From Acidobacteriota bacterium (GTDB lineage: Bacteria; Acidobacteriota; Vicinamibacteria; Vicinamibacterales; UBA2999), in the NCBI GenBank assembly GCA_030650395.1, contig JAUSDY010000176.1:62001-126000 (forward strand): 64,000 bases of DNA. The letters run 5' to 3'. The position numbers were made by a program, and so were the translations under genes. The notes beneath the pieces were generated by a model. The model saw only the letters and a program-made list of their open reading frames with translations. It was not told where the DNA came from and searched no databases. Numbering within the stretch: the first letter of the stretch is position 1; each line of letters begins with the position of its first letter. Shown here one piece after another: positions 22,283-29,912 of this stretch.

Positions 22283-23422
22283 ATGGCCGAGTCCGCCGTT
22301 GAGAATCGGGAACCCGTCGCGACGGTCGCCAAGGTTCCCAGCAGGATCACCGCGGCGCAGGTGATTGCCGTCCTGCTGGCCATTTTCGCGCTGAGCTACG
22401 CCCAAGGCCTGCTGGCGCCGCTCCTGGTGGCGGTGCTTGCCAGCGTGGCCCTGGCGCCGCTGGTGCGGGTGCTGTCGAAAGTTGTGCCGCGCGCTCTGGC
22501 GTCGGCCATCGTGGTGATCGGCATCGCCGGCCTGATTGGCCTCATCGCGTACTCCCTGTCGGGTGAAGCGTCGGCGTTCAGCAAGCGGCTTCCGAGCATC
22601 GTGCGCGAGGTGCGCACGGCGATTGTGTCGGCGTCTCCCAGGCAGGGGTTGATCCGGCAGCTGCAACAGGCCATCACGGAGCTGGAAAAGACCACCGCGT
22701 CGCCGGCGCCGACCAACGTGACACCCGTGACGATTGTCGAGCCGGTGGACGTGCAGCAGCAGTTGATGTCGTGGGCCCGCACGCTGGGCAACTACCTGGC
22801 GCAGGCGATCCTGATGCTGTTCCTGATCTACTTTCTGCTGGCTTCGGGCGATCTGTTCAAGAACAAGCTCGTGAAACTGAGCGGCGATCGATTGTCGCAA
22901 CGCAAAGTGACGCTGCAGATGATCGACGAGATCACGAGCAAGATTGGCCGGTTCGTGTTCTACCAGGCGTGGAGCGGCGCGCTGGTCGGCGTGATCACCT
23001 GGCTGTGTTTCCGGTGGATCGGCGTGAGCTACGCGGCGCTGTGGGGCGTGGCGGCCGGCGTGATGAACTGCATCCCCTACTTCGGCCCGACGCTGATCAT
23101 GGCCGCCTCGGCGGCCGCGGCCCTGATCCAGTTCCGCTCGCTCGCCATGATGGCGCTGGTCGCGAGCGTGTCGCTCGCGGTCACGGCGCTCGAGGGCTTC
23201 CTGCTGGCGCCGATGATGCTGGGGCAGGCGGCGCGGGTCAACACGGTGGCGGTGTTTGTCTCGTTCATGTTTTGGGGCTGGCTGTGGGGCTCGCTCGGGC
23301 TGGTGATCGCGGTTCCCGTCATGATGATCGTCAAGACGGTGGCCGATCGCGTCGAGTCGCTGTCGGCGTTGAGCGAGCTGCTCGGGGAGCGCGAGCGCCG
23401 CAGCCCCGGCTCGGCCAGTTGA
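22283..23422 (+). CDS. AI-2E (PerM/YdiK-type) family transporter
   Basis: A 379-residue inner-membrane protein. There are hydrophobic segments near the N-terminus (VIAVLLAIFALSYAQGLLAP, VAVLASVALAPLV), a soluble amphipathic middle region of about 90 residues, then five or six helices. The family signature PYFGP occurs in MNCIPYFGPTLIM. Members export small molecules such as AI-2 or act as Na+(Li+)/H+ antiporters; which applies here is not visible. The ATG at 22283 lies 57 bp after the hybrid kinase gene on the same strand, so it may be in that transcript. The next gene begins 16 bp after its stop. Confidence 0.9.
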   Translation: MAESAVENREPVATVAKVPSRITAAQVIAVLLAIFALSYAQGLLAPLLVAVLASVALAPLVRVLSKVVPRALASAIVVIGIAGLIGLIAYSLSGEASAFSKRLPSIVREVRTAIVSASPRQGLIRQLQQAITELEKTTASPAPTNVTPVTIVEPVDVQQQLMSWARTLGNYLAQAILMLFLIYFLLASGDLFKNKLVKLSGDRLSQRKVTLQMIDEITSKIGRFVFYQAWSGALVGVITWLCFRWIGVSYAALWGVAAGVMNCIPYFGPTLIMAASAAAALIQFRSLAMMALVASVSLAVTALEGFLLAPMMLGQAARVNTVAVFVSFMFWGWLWGSLGLVIAVPVMMIVKTVADRVESLSALSELLGERERRSPGSAS

Positions 23423-23437
23423 TGGTGGAAGCACCGC

Positions 23438-24022
23438 ATGACTAGCCGTTCAGACTCATCACGGCGCTGGCGGCGCGCGCAGCCCCGCGCCGATGAAGAC
23501 CCGTCGCACACCAACATCGAGGCGGTCGCCAAGCTCGAGCGTGACAGCCGGCGCCGCAAGTCGGGCTTCGATCGCGTCATCGACGCCGTGCGAGCGTGGG
23601 CGGGTAGCCCGTTGTTCATCGTGCTTCACGTCGTCTGGATCGCCGGGTGGATCCTCATCAACACGCGAGGGCCCGCGTTCGATCCGTACCCATTTAGTTT
23701 TCTCAACATGACCGTTGCAGTTGAAGCGATCGTGCTGAGCAGCTTTCTGCTGATGGCGCAGGATCGCATGACGAAGGAAGCCGACCGGCGAGATCATCTC
23801 AACCTGCAGGTCAACCTGCTCGCCGAGCAGGAGCTGACTGCCATCCTGAACGTGGTGGTGGCGATCGCGGAACGCGCCGGCATCGACGTGAAGAACGATC
23901 TCCCCGAGATCGAACGGCTGAGCGCCCGGACTGATGTTCACAAGATCGCGGCGACCCTTGAACGCGAGATGGAGGCGTCCAAGCGTGGCGCCTCATCCGT
24001 TGAATCCGATCCCGCGAGCTGA
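23438..24022 (+). CDS. DUF1003 membrane protein
   Basis: A 194-residue protein with the DUF1003 core: two adjacent membrane helices (PLFIVLHVVWIAGWILIN and MTVAVEAIVLSSFLLMAQ) separated by DPYPFSFLN, followed by RMTKEADRRDHLNLQVNLLAEQ, which is the family's best-known motif. The N-terminal 45 residues and the C-terminal tail are charged and cytoplasmic. Function is unknown in the family. It follows the AI-2E transporter gene closely and may be co-transcribed. There is no Shine-Dalgarno as strong as those of its neighbours. Confidence 0.88.
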   Translation: MTSRSDSSRRWRRAQPRADEDPSHTNIEAVAKLERDSRRRKSGFDRVIDAVRAWAGSPLFIVLHVVWIAGWILINTRGPAFDPYPFSFLNMTVAVEAIVLSSFLLMAQDRMTKEADRRDHLNLQVNLLAEQELTAILNVVVAIAERAGIDVKNDLPEIERLSARTDVHKIAATLEREMEASKRGASSVESDPAS

Positions 24023-24254
24023 AGCGAATCGGTAACGGGACGCGTCTACGAAGCGGCGACAGCCGGCGGGTCTGATGAGGCCGCCAACAGAACCTCCGCG
24101 GTATCAGGCTGAGCTGCCAGAGCCGGGCGGCCTGGGCAGTCGTTAAGGACATGCCCAAACCAAGCACGGCCTTACGTAGTCTTGGGAAGCCAGGTCATCC
24201 GTAGGGCGTCAATGGCTGGCGAGGCCCTTGCTAGAGCGATTGGTGGAGAAACCC

Positions 24255-25112
24255 ATGTACCAGAGATTCCTTGCTGCTTTTGCATTCGTGTTGGCTATTT
24301 CACCTGTCACCATGGCGCAGGAGCCCGGCGACCGCGCGACCGTTCAAATGCGCGACGGCACCAAAGTAGAGGGCCGGATTGAGGAGCTTGCCGGCGGCAC
24401 GCTGTTTCTGCGCGTCTCGCAGCACGACCAGCGTCGCATCAACGTTGGGGACATCGCCCTGATCGATAAGCGGGGCGGCGCGTCCGGTCTGCCCGCGACC
24501 GAGATTCGCGAGGCCCGCGGCGCCGATCACGTCCTGCTTCTCAACGGCGGGTCGAGCGTCCGGGGCCGGCTCGTGACCATCAAAGGCGGCGAAGGTTCCG
24601 GCGATGCCGGGCCGCGCACCTATGTGTTCCGCACCGTCGATGGCAGCGAGAGGCAGTTCGGACCCGGTGAGGTGGCGCGCATCTATCTTGGTTCCTATCC
24701 GTTCGAAGCCGCCGTCTCGGGGCATACGGCCGCCGATGTGCCGCCGACCAGCGTGCCTTCCGGCGGGATTCGTGTTCCTGCGACCGCCGCGTGGGTGTCG
24801 ACCGGACTGAACGTCCGCAAGGGCGATTGGGTGACGTTCAACACGACCGGCGAAGTCCAGTTGTCCGAGAACGTAAACGATCGCGCGCGCTCGGCGGGCA
24901 GTTCTCGCGTCGCGCGGCTCTCGCCGCTGCCGAACGTGAACGCCGGCGCGTTGATCGGCCGCATCGGCATGAATGGCCAGCCATTCGGGATCGGCGATCA
25001 GGCCACGGTGCCGATGCCCGCTGCCGGCGTGCTATATCTGTCGGTCAACGACGACGAGCGCGCCGACAACGCGGGCGAGTTTATCGTGGTCGCCAGCCGC
25101 AACCCGCGCTAA
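24255..25112 (+). CDS. Secreted protein with PA-IL-lectin-like C-terminal beta-sandwich
   Basis: A 285-residue protein. The start at 24255 (MYQRFLAAFAFVLAISPVTM) gives a clear signal peptide and has GGAGAAACCC upstream; the 24228 start is less likely. The N-terminal half has two small beta domains (QMRDGTKVEGRIEEL, VLLLNGGSSVRGRLV), resembling repeats that regulate or bind. The C-terminal 110 residues start VPATAAWVSTGLNVRKGD and include NAGALIGRIGMNGQPF and YLSVNDDERADNAG. This pattern is shared with the PA-IL (LecA) galactose-binding lectin fold, where Asp/Asn residues bind calcium. Sugar binding outside the cell is plausible but unproven. It converges with the AsmA-like gene. Confidence 0.75.
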   Translation: MYQRFLAAFAFVLAISPVTMAQEPGDRATVQMRDGTKVEGRIEELAGGTLFLRVSQHDQRRINVGDIALIDKRGGASGLPATEIREARGADHVLLLNGGSSVRGRLVTIKGGEGSGDAGPRTYVFRTVDGSERQFGPGEVARIYLGSYPFEAAVSGHTAADVPPTSVPSGGIRVPATAAWVSTGLNVRKGDWVTFNTTGEVQLSENVNDRARSAGSSRVARLSPLPNVNAGALIGRIGMNGQPFGIGDQATVPMPAAGVLYLSVNDDERADNAGEFIVVASRNPR

Positions 25113-25131
25113 TCGACGTGGAGCGCCGCGC

Positions 25132-26688
25132 CTAGTTGCCGCGCAGGGTTTTCCCGAAATCGAGCTTGACCTGCGGCTTCTCCTGCGTGCCTCCGACCGT
25201 AATGACGAGGCGAGTGCCGGCGCCGTTCTTCCGGAACAGCGGATCGAACGGCCGCAGCAGCAAGCTCTTGACTCCCGTGAGGGTGCGTGATGCAGAGGCG
25301 TCCAGCAGCACTTCGCCGTCCAAGTCGAGCGCCCGTGACTTGAGCGCGTGGCTGCCGTTGAGCCGCACCGATGCGCCGTCCACCTCGAACGACAGTCCCT
25401 GATAGGTCAGCACACCCTTGTGCAAGGTGAACTTGCTGGCGACCCGCGACGCCACGTCATCGATCGCCTGATCGTTGGGCCGGCCCTGGCCGCGGCGGCT
25501 GAGCTCGTCGATCTTCTCCTGGACACCAGGGTCGGTGAATTTCAGCCGCTCGGCGGTGACCGAGCCTTCGAGCGCGAGGCGATCGAGCACCTTGGCGGAG
25601 CCCTGGGGCAGGTCGAACGCGGCGTCGAGGGCAATCGTGGCGTCGGCCGGCGGCGTGCCGTCCTTGCTGACGAGGCGCAGAAATTCACTGAGGTCGACCG
25701 AATTGCTCTTGATGTTCAAGACGATCCGCTTGCCCTTGACCCCTTTCGTGCCCTCGACCACGCCCTTGGCGCGCAGCCGGGACTTGCCAAGGGTGAGGTC
25801 GACCCGCGTCAGCTCGACATCGCCTTTGGTGCCGTCGACGAGCGCTTCATAACTCGTGGTGAGCGCAACGCTGCGGCCGTTCAGCTCGGTGAGGCGGAAG
25901 CCCTCGGTGCGGGTCTCGCCGCGCGTCTTGATCTGATCGAGGACGCCTTCCATGACGCCGACCGCGCTCAGCTTCCCGTCAAGGCCGTCGATGGTGCCGA
26001 GATCCGCGGCAAAGGTGTATTCGCCGATCAGCGGCGTCTGCCCGGGCTCATCTGACTGCCACGGGCCGAAGGTGCCCTTTGCTTCGATCTTGCCTTCAGG
26101 AATGGGATTGGTCAGCGACGCGTGGAAAGGTGAGGCCGACTTGGAGGTGAGCTGTTCCATCTCCAGCTCGTAGATGTCCCAGACCTTCGGGTTCTTGCGT
26201 TCGGTTCGCGGCACGATGACCAGTCGGGTGTTCGTGGCGGTGAACCGCTTGATCACCATGGGATCGCCCGAATCGCCTTTGTTCCCCGTTGCCGGTCGAG
26301 GCATCGGGCGCTTGCCGGTGGCTTCGTCCTTCGGCGGGATGCTGATCTCCATTCCGTCAACCTTGACGTGATCGACGGTGGAGCCCCAGAGCTCGCCGGC
26401 ATGCATGTTCACCGTGAATGACGAGATGACGAGCAGCGGCTGGATGTCTGTTCGTCCGTGGTGGCGAATTGTGAGGTCGCGCCCGGTCAGGCGCAGCGGG
26501 AACCATGTCAGATGGACCTCGCCGAGCTGCACGTCGCTCTCGAGCGATCGGCTCAGCGTGGAGGTGACCCAGTCACGCAGGCGCGGCTCGAGCTGGCGCA
26601 ACGAGACCCAGACGCCGATGCCGGTCAGCAAGACCACGACGCCGAGGACCAGCGCCGCAACGCGAACGCGGCGGCTTGTCAGCTCCAT
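25132..26688 (-). CDS. AsmA/DUF748-like membrane-anchored protein
   Basis: A 518-residue protein with one N-terminal membrane helix (VAALVLGVVVLLTGIGVWV), then a large periplasmic domain. The first part (LRDWVTSTLSRSLESDVQLG, then WFPLRLTGRDLTIRH) is the usual start of AsmA-like and DUF748 proteins, which form long beta-rich grooves thought to carry lipids across the periplasm. Extended repeats of amphipathic beta-strand follow, ending in LRPFDPLFRKNGAGT. Lipid transport or outer-membrane assembly is the likely role, inferred from the fold class. It lies 3 bp downstream of the DUF4397 lipoprotein gene, so the two form an operon. Confidence 0.83.
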   Translation of the reverse strand: MELTSRRVRVAALVLGVVVLLTGIGVWVSLRQLEPRLRDWVTSTLSRSLESDVQLGEVHLTWFPLRLTGRDLTIRHHGRTDIQPLLVISSFTVNMHAGELWGSTVDHVKVDGMEISIPPKDEATGKRPMPRPATGNKGDSGDPMVIKRFTATNTRLVIVPRTERKNPKVWDIYELEMEQLTSKSASPFHASLTNPIPEGKIEAKGTFGPWQSDEPGQTPLIGEYTFAADLGTIDGLDGKLSAVGVMEGVLDQIKTRGETRTEGFRLTELNGRSVALTTSYEALVDGTKGDVELTRVDLTLGKSRLRAKGVVEGTKGVKGKRIVLNIKSNSVDLSEFLRLVSKDGTPPADATIALDAAFDLPQGSAKVLDRLALEGSVTAERLKFTDPGVQEKIDELSRRGQGRPNDQAIDDVASRVASKFTLHKGVLTYQGLSFEVDGASVRLNGSHALKSRALDLDGEVLLDASASRTLTGVKSLLLRPFDPLFRKNGAGTRLVITVGGTQEKPQVKLDFGKTLRGN

Positions 26689-26691
26689 GAG

Positions 26692-27471
26692 TTACCGCGG
26701 GGTGCGCGAGTCAAGCGCGTCTTCGATCAGGAACGCTTCGAGCTTCGGCGTCGAGCGCACGCGTCCCACGATGACGAGCGTATAGAACTTGCCCGCTTCG
26801 ATGTGCACGACCGGAGCCTTGACGAGCGGCGCCGCCTGGCCCTCGGCGCGGACCTCGATCTCGCCGGTAAACGGATCGATGTCTTCGTAGCCGGTCACCG
26901 ACTGAAAGTCCACGCCATCGAACAGCGCGCCTGGCGTGCCGGTCGCGAAGATGTCGAGCTCGCCGGCTTCTGCGCCGCCGTGAATGACGCGCAGGCGCGC
27001 TTTGCCCGCCGCCGGCGGAGACATCATGTCCTGCACGACGCGCAGGTGCGCCGCGTTGCCCTCGCCCGGCAGCGCAAACACGGTGTAGTAATCGCCGTCG
27101 TCCAGCCCCTCTGTGTTCGACGAGAGCGGCTTGGCGTTGGCCATTCCTGCCGGACGGACCGCAAACGTATATCGCTTGCCATCGAGCGCGCGGTACGCGG
27201 TGACCGACTTGTAGCTGAGGTTGTCGAAGACGGTCAGATCGCCGGCATAGATATCCACCGGAGCGCCGGCCGGAATGGCGTTCACGACCCGGACCAACGC
27301 TTCGTCACGACGGTCGGCCGCCGCCGACGATGGCGCGGTCGACGTGCCGGCGGGAGACGTCGTCGTCACAGGAGAAGTGCTGCTTGTCTCCGCGCGATCA
27401 CAGGCCGCCAGTGCGCCAACGGTGAGCGTAAAGGCCGCAAGGGCGCTCAGTGCAGAGATTTGAGATGACAT
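26692..27471 (-). CDS. DUF4397-domain lipoprotein
   Basis: A 259-residue lipoprotein. The ATG at 27471 (MSSQISALSA) was chosen because it has AGGAG upstream and starts the leader; an earlier in-frame start adds a Cys-rich 12-mer. The lipobox ends in GALAAC with Cys24. A Ser/Thr/Pro linker is followed by two DUF4397 modules, starting ALVRVVNAIPAGAPVDIYAG and LRVIHGGAEAGELDIFATG. DUF4397 modules are beta-sandwiches of unknown function found on envelope proteins. It is first in a two-gene unit with the AsmA-like gene, suggesting that they work together at the envelope. Confidence 0.88.
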   Translation of the reverse strand: MSSQISALSALAAFTLTVGALAACDRAETSSTSPVTTTSPAGTSTAPSSAAADRRDEALVRVVNAIPAGAPVDIYAGDLTVFDNLSYKSVTAYRALDGKRYTFAVRPAGMANAKPLSSNTEGLDDGDYYTVFALPGEGNAAHLRVVQDMMSPPAAGKARLRVIHGGAEAGELDIFATGTPGALFDGVDFQSVTGYEDIDPFTGEIEVRAEGQAAPLVKAPVVHIEAGKFYTLVIVGRVRSTPKLEAFLIEDALDSRTPR

Positions 27472-27540
27472 GTCGCAACACTCCTGATGTTGCAGGGTGC
27501 ATGACACATGCCACCCACCTCCGCACTAGCGCGCTTCCAC

Positions 27541-27583
27541 CTCCGCGCTCTGCGCTACGGCGGACAAGTCGGCGAGACAGGCG
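27541..27583. repeat. REP-like element, CTACGGCGGACAAGTCGGCG family
   Basis: CTCCGCGCTCTGCGCTACGGCGGACAAGTCGGCG forms TCCGC/GCGGA arms around a short loop. Related copies are at 44857-44895 (inside a DinB gene) and 50174-50200. It sits in the intergenic gap before the small Pro-rich gene. Confidence 0.6.
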
Positions 27584-27616
27584 CGATATTTGCTGAGCAA
27601 TCTTCTGGAGATCTCA

Positions 27617-27835
27617 ATGCAGATGCAGACACCGCACGAACACGACCCGGTTACGCCTCACGGCCCGATTCCAGGCCTGCCGAAGACGCCCGAGCAACCG
27701 GTCGTTCCGCCGGACGACCCGCACCGCGCGGATGTCGATCGCGAGCCCAGCATCGATCCGCCGACGACGGAGCCGCCGGTTCAGGCGCCGTCTGAGAGAC
27801 CTGTCATTAGCGAACCGCCCTCGCCGCGCGCGTAA
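27617..27835 (+). CDS. Small Pro-rich protein
   Basis: A 72-residue open frame starting at the ATG at 27617 (MQMQTPHEHDPVTPHGPIPG), with GGAG 6 bp upstream. About a third of its residues are proline, the rest mostly charged. It has no signal peptide or membrane helix. Small disordered proteins of this kind are seen in acidobacterial genomes, but I do not recognise a family. The ribosome binding site and the convergent terminator just after its stop (27890-27941) support it being real. It could also be a chance frame in GC-rich DNA. Confidence 0.5.
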   Translation: MQMQTPHEHDPVTPHGPIPGLPKTPEQPVVPPDDPHRADVDREPSIDPPTTEPPVQAPSERPVISEPPSPRA

Positions 27836-27853
27836 CGCTCGGGCAACCCGTAG

Positions 27854-27874
27854 CGCGGACCTTTTAGGTCCGCG
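27854..27874. repeat. REP-like palindrome, GTAGCGCGGA family
   Basis: CGCGGACC (27854-27861), loop TTTTA, GGTCCGCG (27867-27874), preceded by GTAG. Two relatives with the same GTAGCGCGGA start are at 61429-61523. It lies just after the stop of the small Pro-rich gene. Confidence 0.65.
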
Positions 27875-27889
27875 AGCCCCCGTACACGA

Positions 27890-27941
27890 CAAAACCGGGC
27901 CGGTTTCCAAGTAAACGGAAGTGGAAACCAGACCCGGTTTG
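27890..27941. terminator. Bidirectional terminator-like stem-loop
   Basis: AAACCGGGCCGGTTTCCA pairs with TGGAAACCAGACCCGGTTT across a 13-bp loop; the two arms match apart from one small bulge. A and T runs flank the stem. It lies between two convergent genes, as expected for a shared terminator. Confidence 0.75.
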
Positions 27942-27954
27942 TTATGAAACGCTA

Positions 27955-28215
27955 TTAGCCGCGATCTTCTTCGCCGGCTTCTTCCTGCTCGGGCGGGTCC
28001 TGCCCCCGGCGAGCCACGCGTTCAGCCTTCGTATCGTCCGTGGCGTCATCCTTGGCAGGGTGGTGCTTCTCCTTGGGCGGCGGCATCGTCTCGCCTGCGG
28101 CGGCCTTGTCCGCTTCCGCTTGCGCGGTCGTGACGGGAACGTCGGGCTCCTGCGCCTTCTCCTCGGCGTCATCCAAGACCGGGAGGTTTGCCAGCATCGT
28201 CAGATCTTCGATCAT
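27955..28215 (-). CDS. Small highly charged protein
   Basis: An 86-residue protein starting at the ATG at 28215 (MIEDLTMLANLPVLDD) with GGAGG ideally spaced upstream. It is rich in Glu, Asp, Lys and Ala and contains PPPKEKHHPAKDDATDDTKA and an acidic C-terminus. It is probably disordered and cytoplasmic. I do not recognise a family. The strong ribosome binding site, its own terminator and a 405-bp upstream gap support a real gene. Confidence 0.6.
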   Translation of the reverse strand: MIEDLTMLANLPVLDDAEEKAQEPDVPVTTAQAEADKAAAGETMPPPKEKHHPAKDDATDDTKAERVARRGQDPPEQEEAGEEDRG

Positions 28216-28620
28216 CGGTGATCCTCCTCGGGACAAAGTGCCTGACACCGCAGCGCAAAGAAACACTACAAACGACGTGCCACACTTGGGGTGGCGCATC
28301 GTGCCTACAGCTGAGTTACCGGCACCTCATGATGGGTCCGACACTGCCCTAAGTGGGATAGTTGATGCTTCCGTGTCGACGTGGAGCTGAATCAGGCGTG
28401 TATTTAGGCGAACTTCTCAACCCTGCTCTTGGCAAGGCGCTTGCTTTTGAATCAGCCAGAATCGCCGCGCGAACGCGGCAATGAACAACCAAGCAAGACC
28501 ACCGCTTCACTACCGCGTTCTTTCGCAGCCCACCCATAAGCCTCCGGGCAGAGAGCCGTTCGGCTCTCGTCCGGACGGATCTCTCCTCAAAAGAACCTCG
28601 ACCAAGATTTGGCGATTGAC
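28216..28620. other. 405-bp stretch with no gene recognised
   Basis: It is bounded by the start of the small charged protein gene (28215) and the stop of HMG-CoA lyase (28621), so it should hold the promoter of the former. It includes a small hairpin GAGCCGTTCGGCTC near 28550. Short frames exist but none has a ribosome binding site or a recognisable product. I see no RNA gene. Confidence 0.4.
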
Positions 28621-29517
28621 CTATTTAGCTGTCTGTAAATATCGCGACGGCAGCCGGTGATCCAGCCGGGTCTCGATAAACCGCGAGCTCTCGACGACGC
28701 GATCCAGCGAAACACCGGTTTCGATGCCGAGTCCATCGAGCATGTAGAGCAGGTCTTCGGTGGCGAGGTTTCCAGCCGCGCCGGGAGCGAAGGGACACCC
28801 GCCCAAACCGCCGGCGGAACTATCGAAGGTCGTTACGCCGTAATCGAGCCCCGCCAGTACGTTGGCGAGAGCGGTGCCGCGGGTGTCATGGAAATGCAGC
28901 GCCGTCTGGCCGAGGGGGATCTGTTTCGTGACGGCGTCGAGCACACGGGCGACCTGGCCGGGATGCGCGACGCCAATGGTGTCGCTGATCGAGACTTCGA
29001 ACACACCGAGCTCAAATAGCCGCGCCGCCACACGCGCCACCTGCGACGGCGCGACGGCGCCTTCAAATGGACAACCGAAGCAGGTGGACAGATACCCGCG
29101 GACGCGGATGCCGGCGGCGGTGGCCTGCCCGCACACGGCGGCGTAGGTCTTGAGCGACTGATCGATTGACTGATTGATGTTGCGTTGGCTGAAGGTTTCC
29201 GAAGCGGCGGCGAAGATCGCGATCTCCGACACGCCCGCGGCCAAGGCGCGTTCCAGCCCCGCCTGATTGGGGACGAGCGCGGTGTAGCGGACGCCGGGCC
29301 TCCGCGCGATGCCGGCGAACACCTCCGATGCATCCGCCATCTGCGGCACCCGCTTGGGCGACACGAACGCCGACACCTCGATGGTGGAATGGCCGGCCGC
29401 CGTCAGCCGATCGACAAACGCAATCTTGTCGGCCGTTGCGACGATCGCCTTTTCGTTCTGCAGGCCGTCGCGCGGGCCCACTTCAACGATCGACACGCGC
29501 CCGGGCAGGGTATTCAT
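28621..29517 (-). CDS. liuE: Hydroxymethylglutaryl-CoA lyase
   Basis: A 298-residue TIM-barrel enzyme. The start at 29517 (MNTLPGRVSIVEVGPRDGLQ) overlaps the biotin-carrier stop as ATGA; longer readings add an Arg-rich stretch. Family motifs seen are VGPRDGLQNE near the N-terminus, EVSAFVSPKRVPQMAD, and GGLGGCPFAPGAAGN with the catalytic cysteine. It cleaves HMG-CoA to acetyl-CoA and acetoacetate, the last step of leucine breakdown. It is last in the liu run (liuB, liuC, biotin carboxylase, biotin carrier, this gene), and the overlap indicates translational coupling. Isovaleryl-CoA dehydrogenase is not in the window. Confidence 0.93.
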   Translation of the reverse strand: MNTLPGRVSIVEVGPRDGLQNEKAIVATADKIAFVDRLTAAGHSTIEVSAFVSPKRVPQMADASEVFAGIARRPGVRYTALVPNQAGLERALAAGVSEIAIFAAASETFSQRNINQSIDQSLKTYAAVCGQATAAGIRVRGYLSTCFGCPFEGAVAPSQVARVAARLFELGVFEVSISDTIGVAHPGQVARVLDAVTKQIPLGQTALHFHDTRGTALANVLAGLDYGVTTFDSSAGGLGGCPFAPGAAGNLATEDLLYMLDGLGIETGVSLDRVVESSRFIETRLDHRLPSRYLQTAK

Positions 29518-29912
29518 GCTTCGAATTCGAGCAGGTTGACGCCCGGTTGAACGAGGTCGCCCTTGGCGCAATGGAGGGCCTTGATCACGCCGTCGCGCGG
29601 CGCCTTGATCGGCAATTCCATTTTCATCGCCTCGAGCACGATCAGGGTCTCTCCCTGAGACACGGCCTGTCCTGCGACGGCCTTGATCGCCACGACGGTT
29701 GCGGGCATCGGCGACATCACGCCGGCGTCGCCGCGACCGCGCGAGCGCTTGCGGCCCGCCTCTTTGGCGACGGCATCAAGCCGCGCGACCTGGCCATCGA
29801 CGAAAACCCAATCGAACTTCGCGGTACCGGCGACCGCCACGCGCCAACGGCGCGTGCCGTCGCTCACCAAATACCAGCCGTCGCCGATCGACTCGACAGA
29901 GAACTTATCCAC
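29514..29912 (-). CDS. Biotin carboxyl carrier protein (separated C-terminus of MCC alpha chain)
   Basis: A 132-residue protein starting with GTG at 29912. The C-terminal 75 residues form a biotinyl domain with the biotinylation motif EAMKMELP (Lys in AMKM). The first 55 residues (DGWYLVSDGTRRWRVAVAG, FDWVFVDGQVARLD) resemble the beta-barrel piece that precedes the carrier in methylcrotonyl-CoA carboxylase alpha chains. In that family one polypeptide normally carries biotin carboxylase, linker and carrier. Here the carrier is in a different frame and overlaps the end of the biotin carboxylase gene by 8 bp. It carries CO2 from the carboxylase to LiuB. Confidence 0.9.
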   Translation of the reverse strand: MDKFSVESIGDGWYLVSDGTRRWRVAVAGTAKFDWVFVDGQVARLDAVAKEAGRKRSRGRGDAGVMSPMPATVVAIKAVAGQAVSQGETLIVLEAMKMELPIKAPRDGVIKALHCAKGDLVQPGVNLLEFEA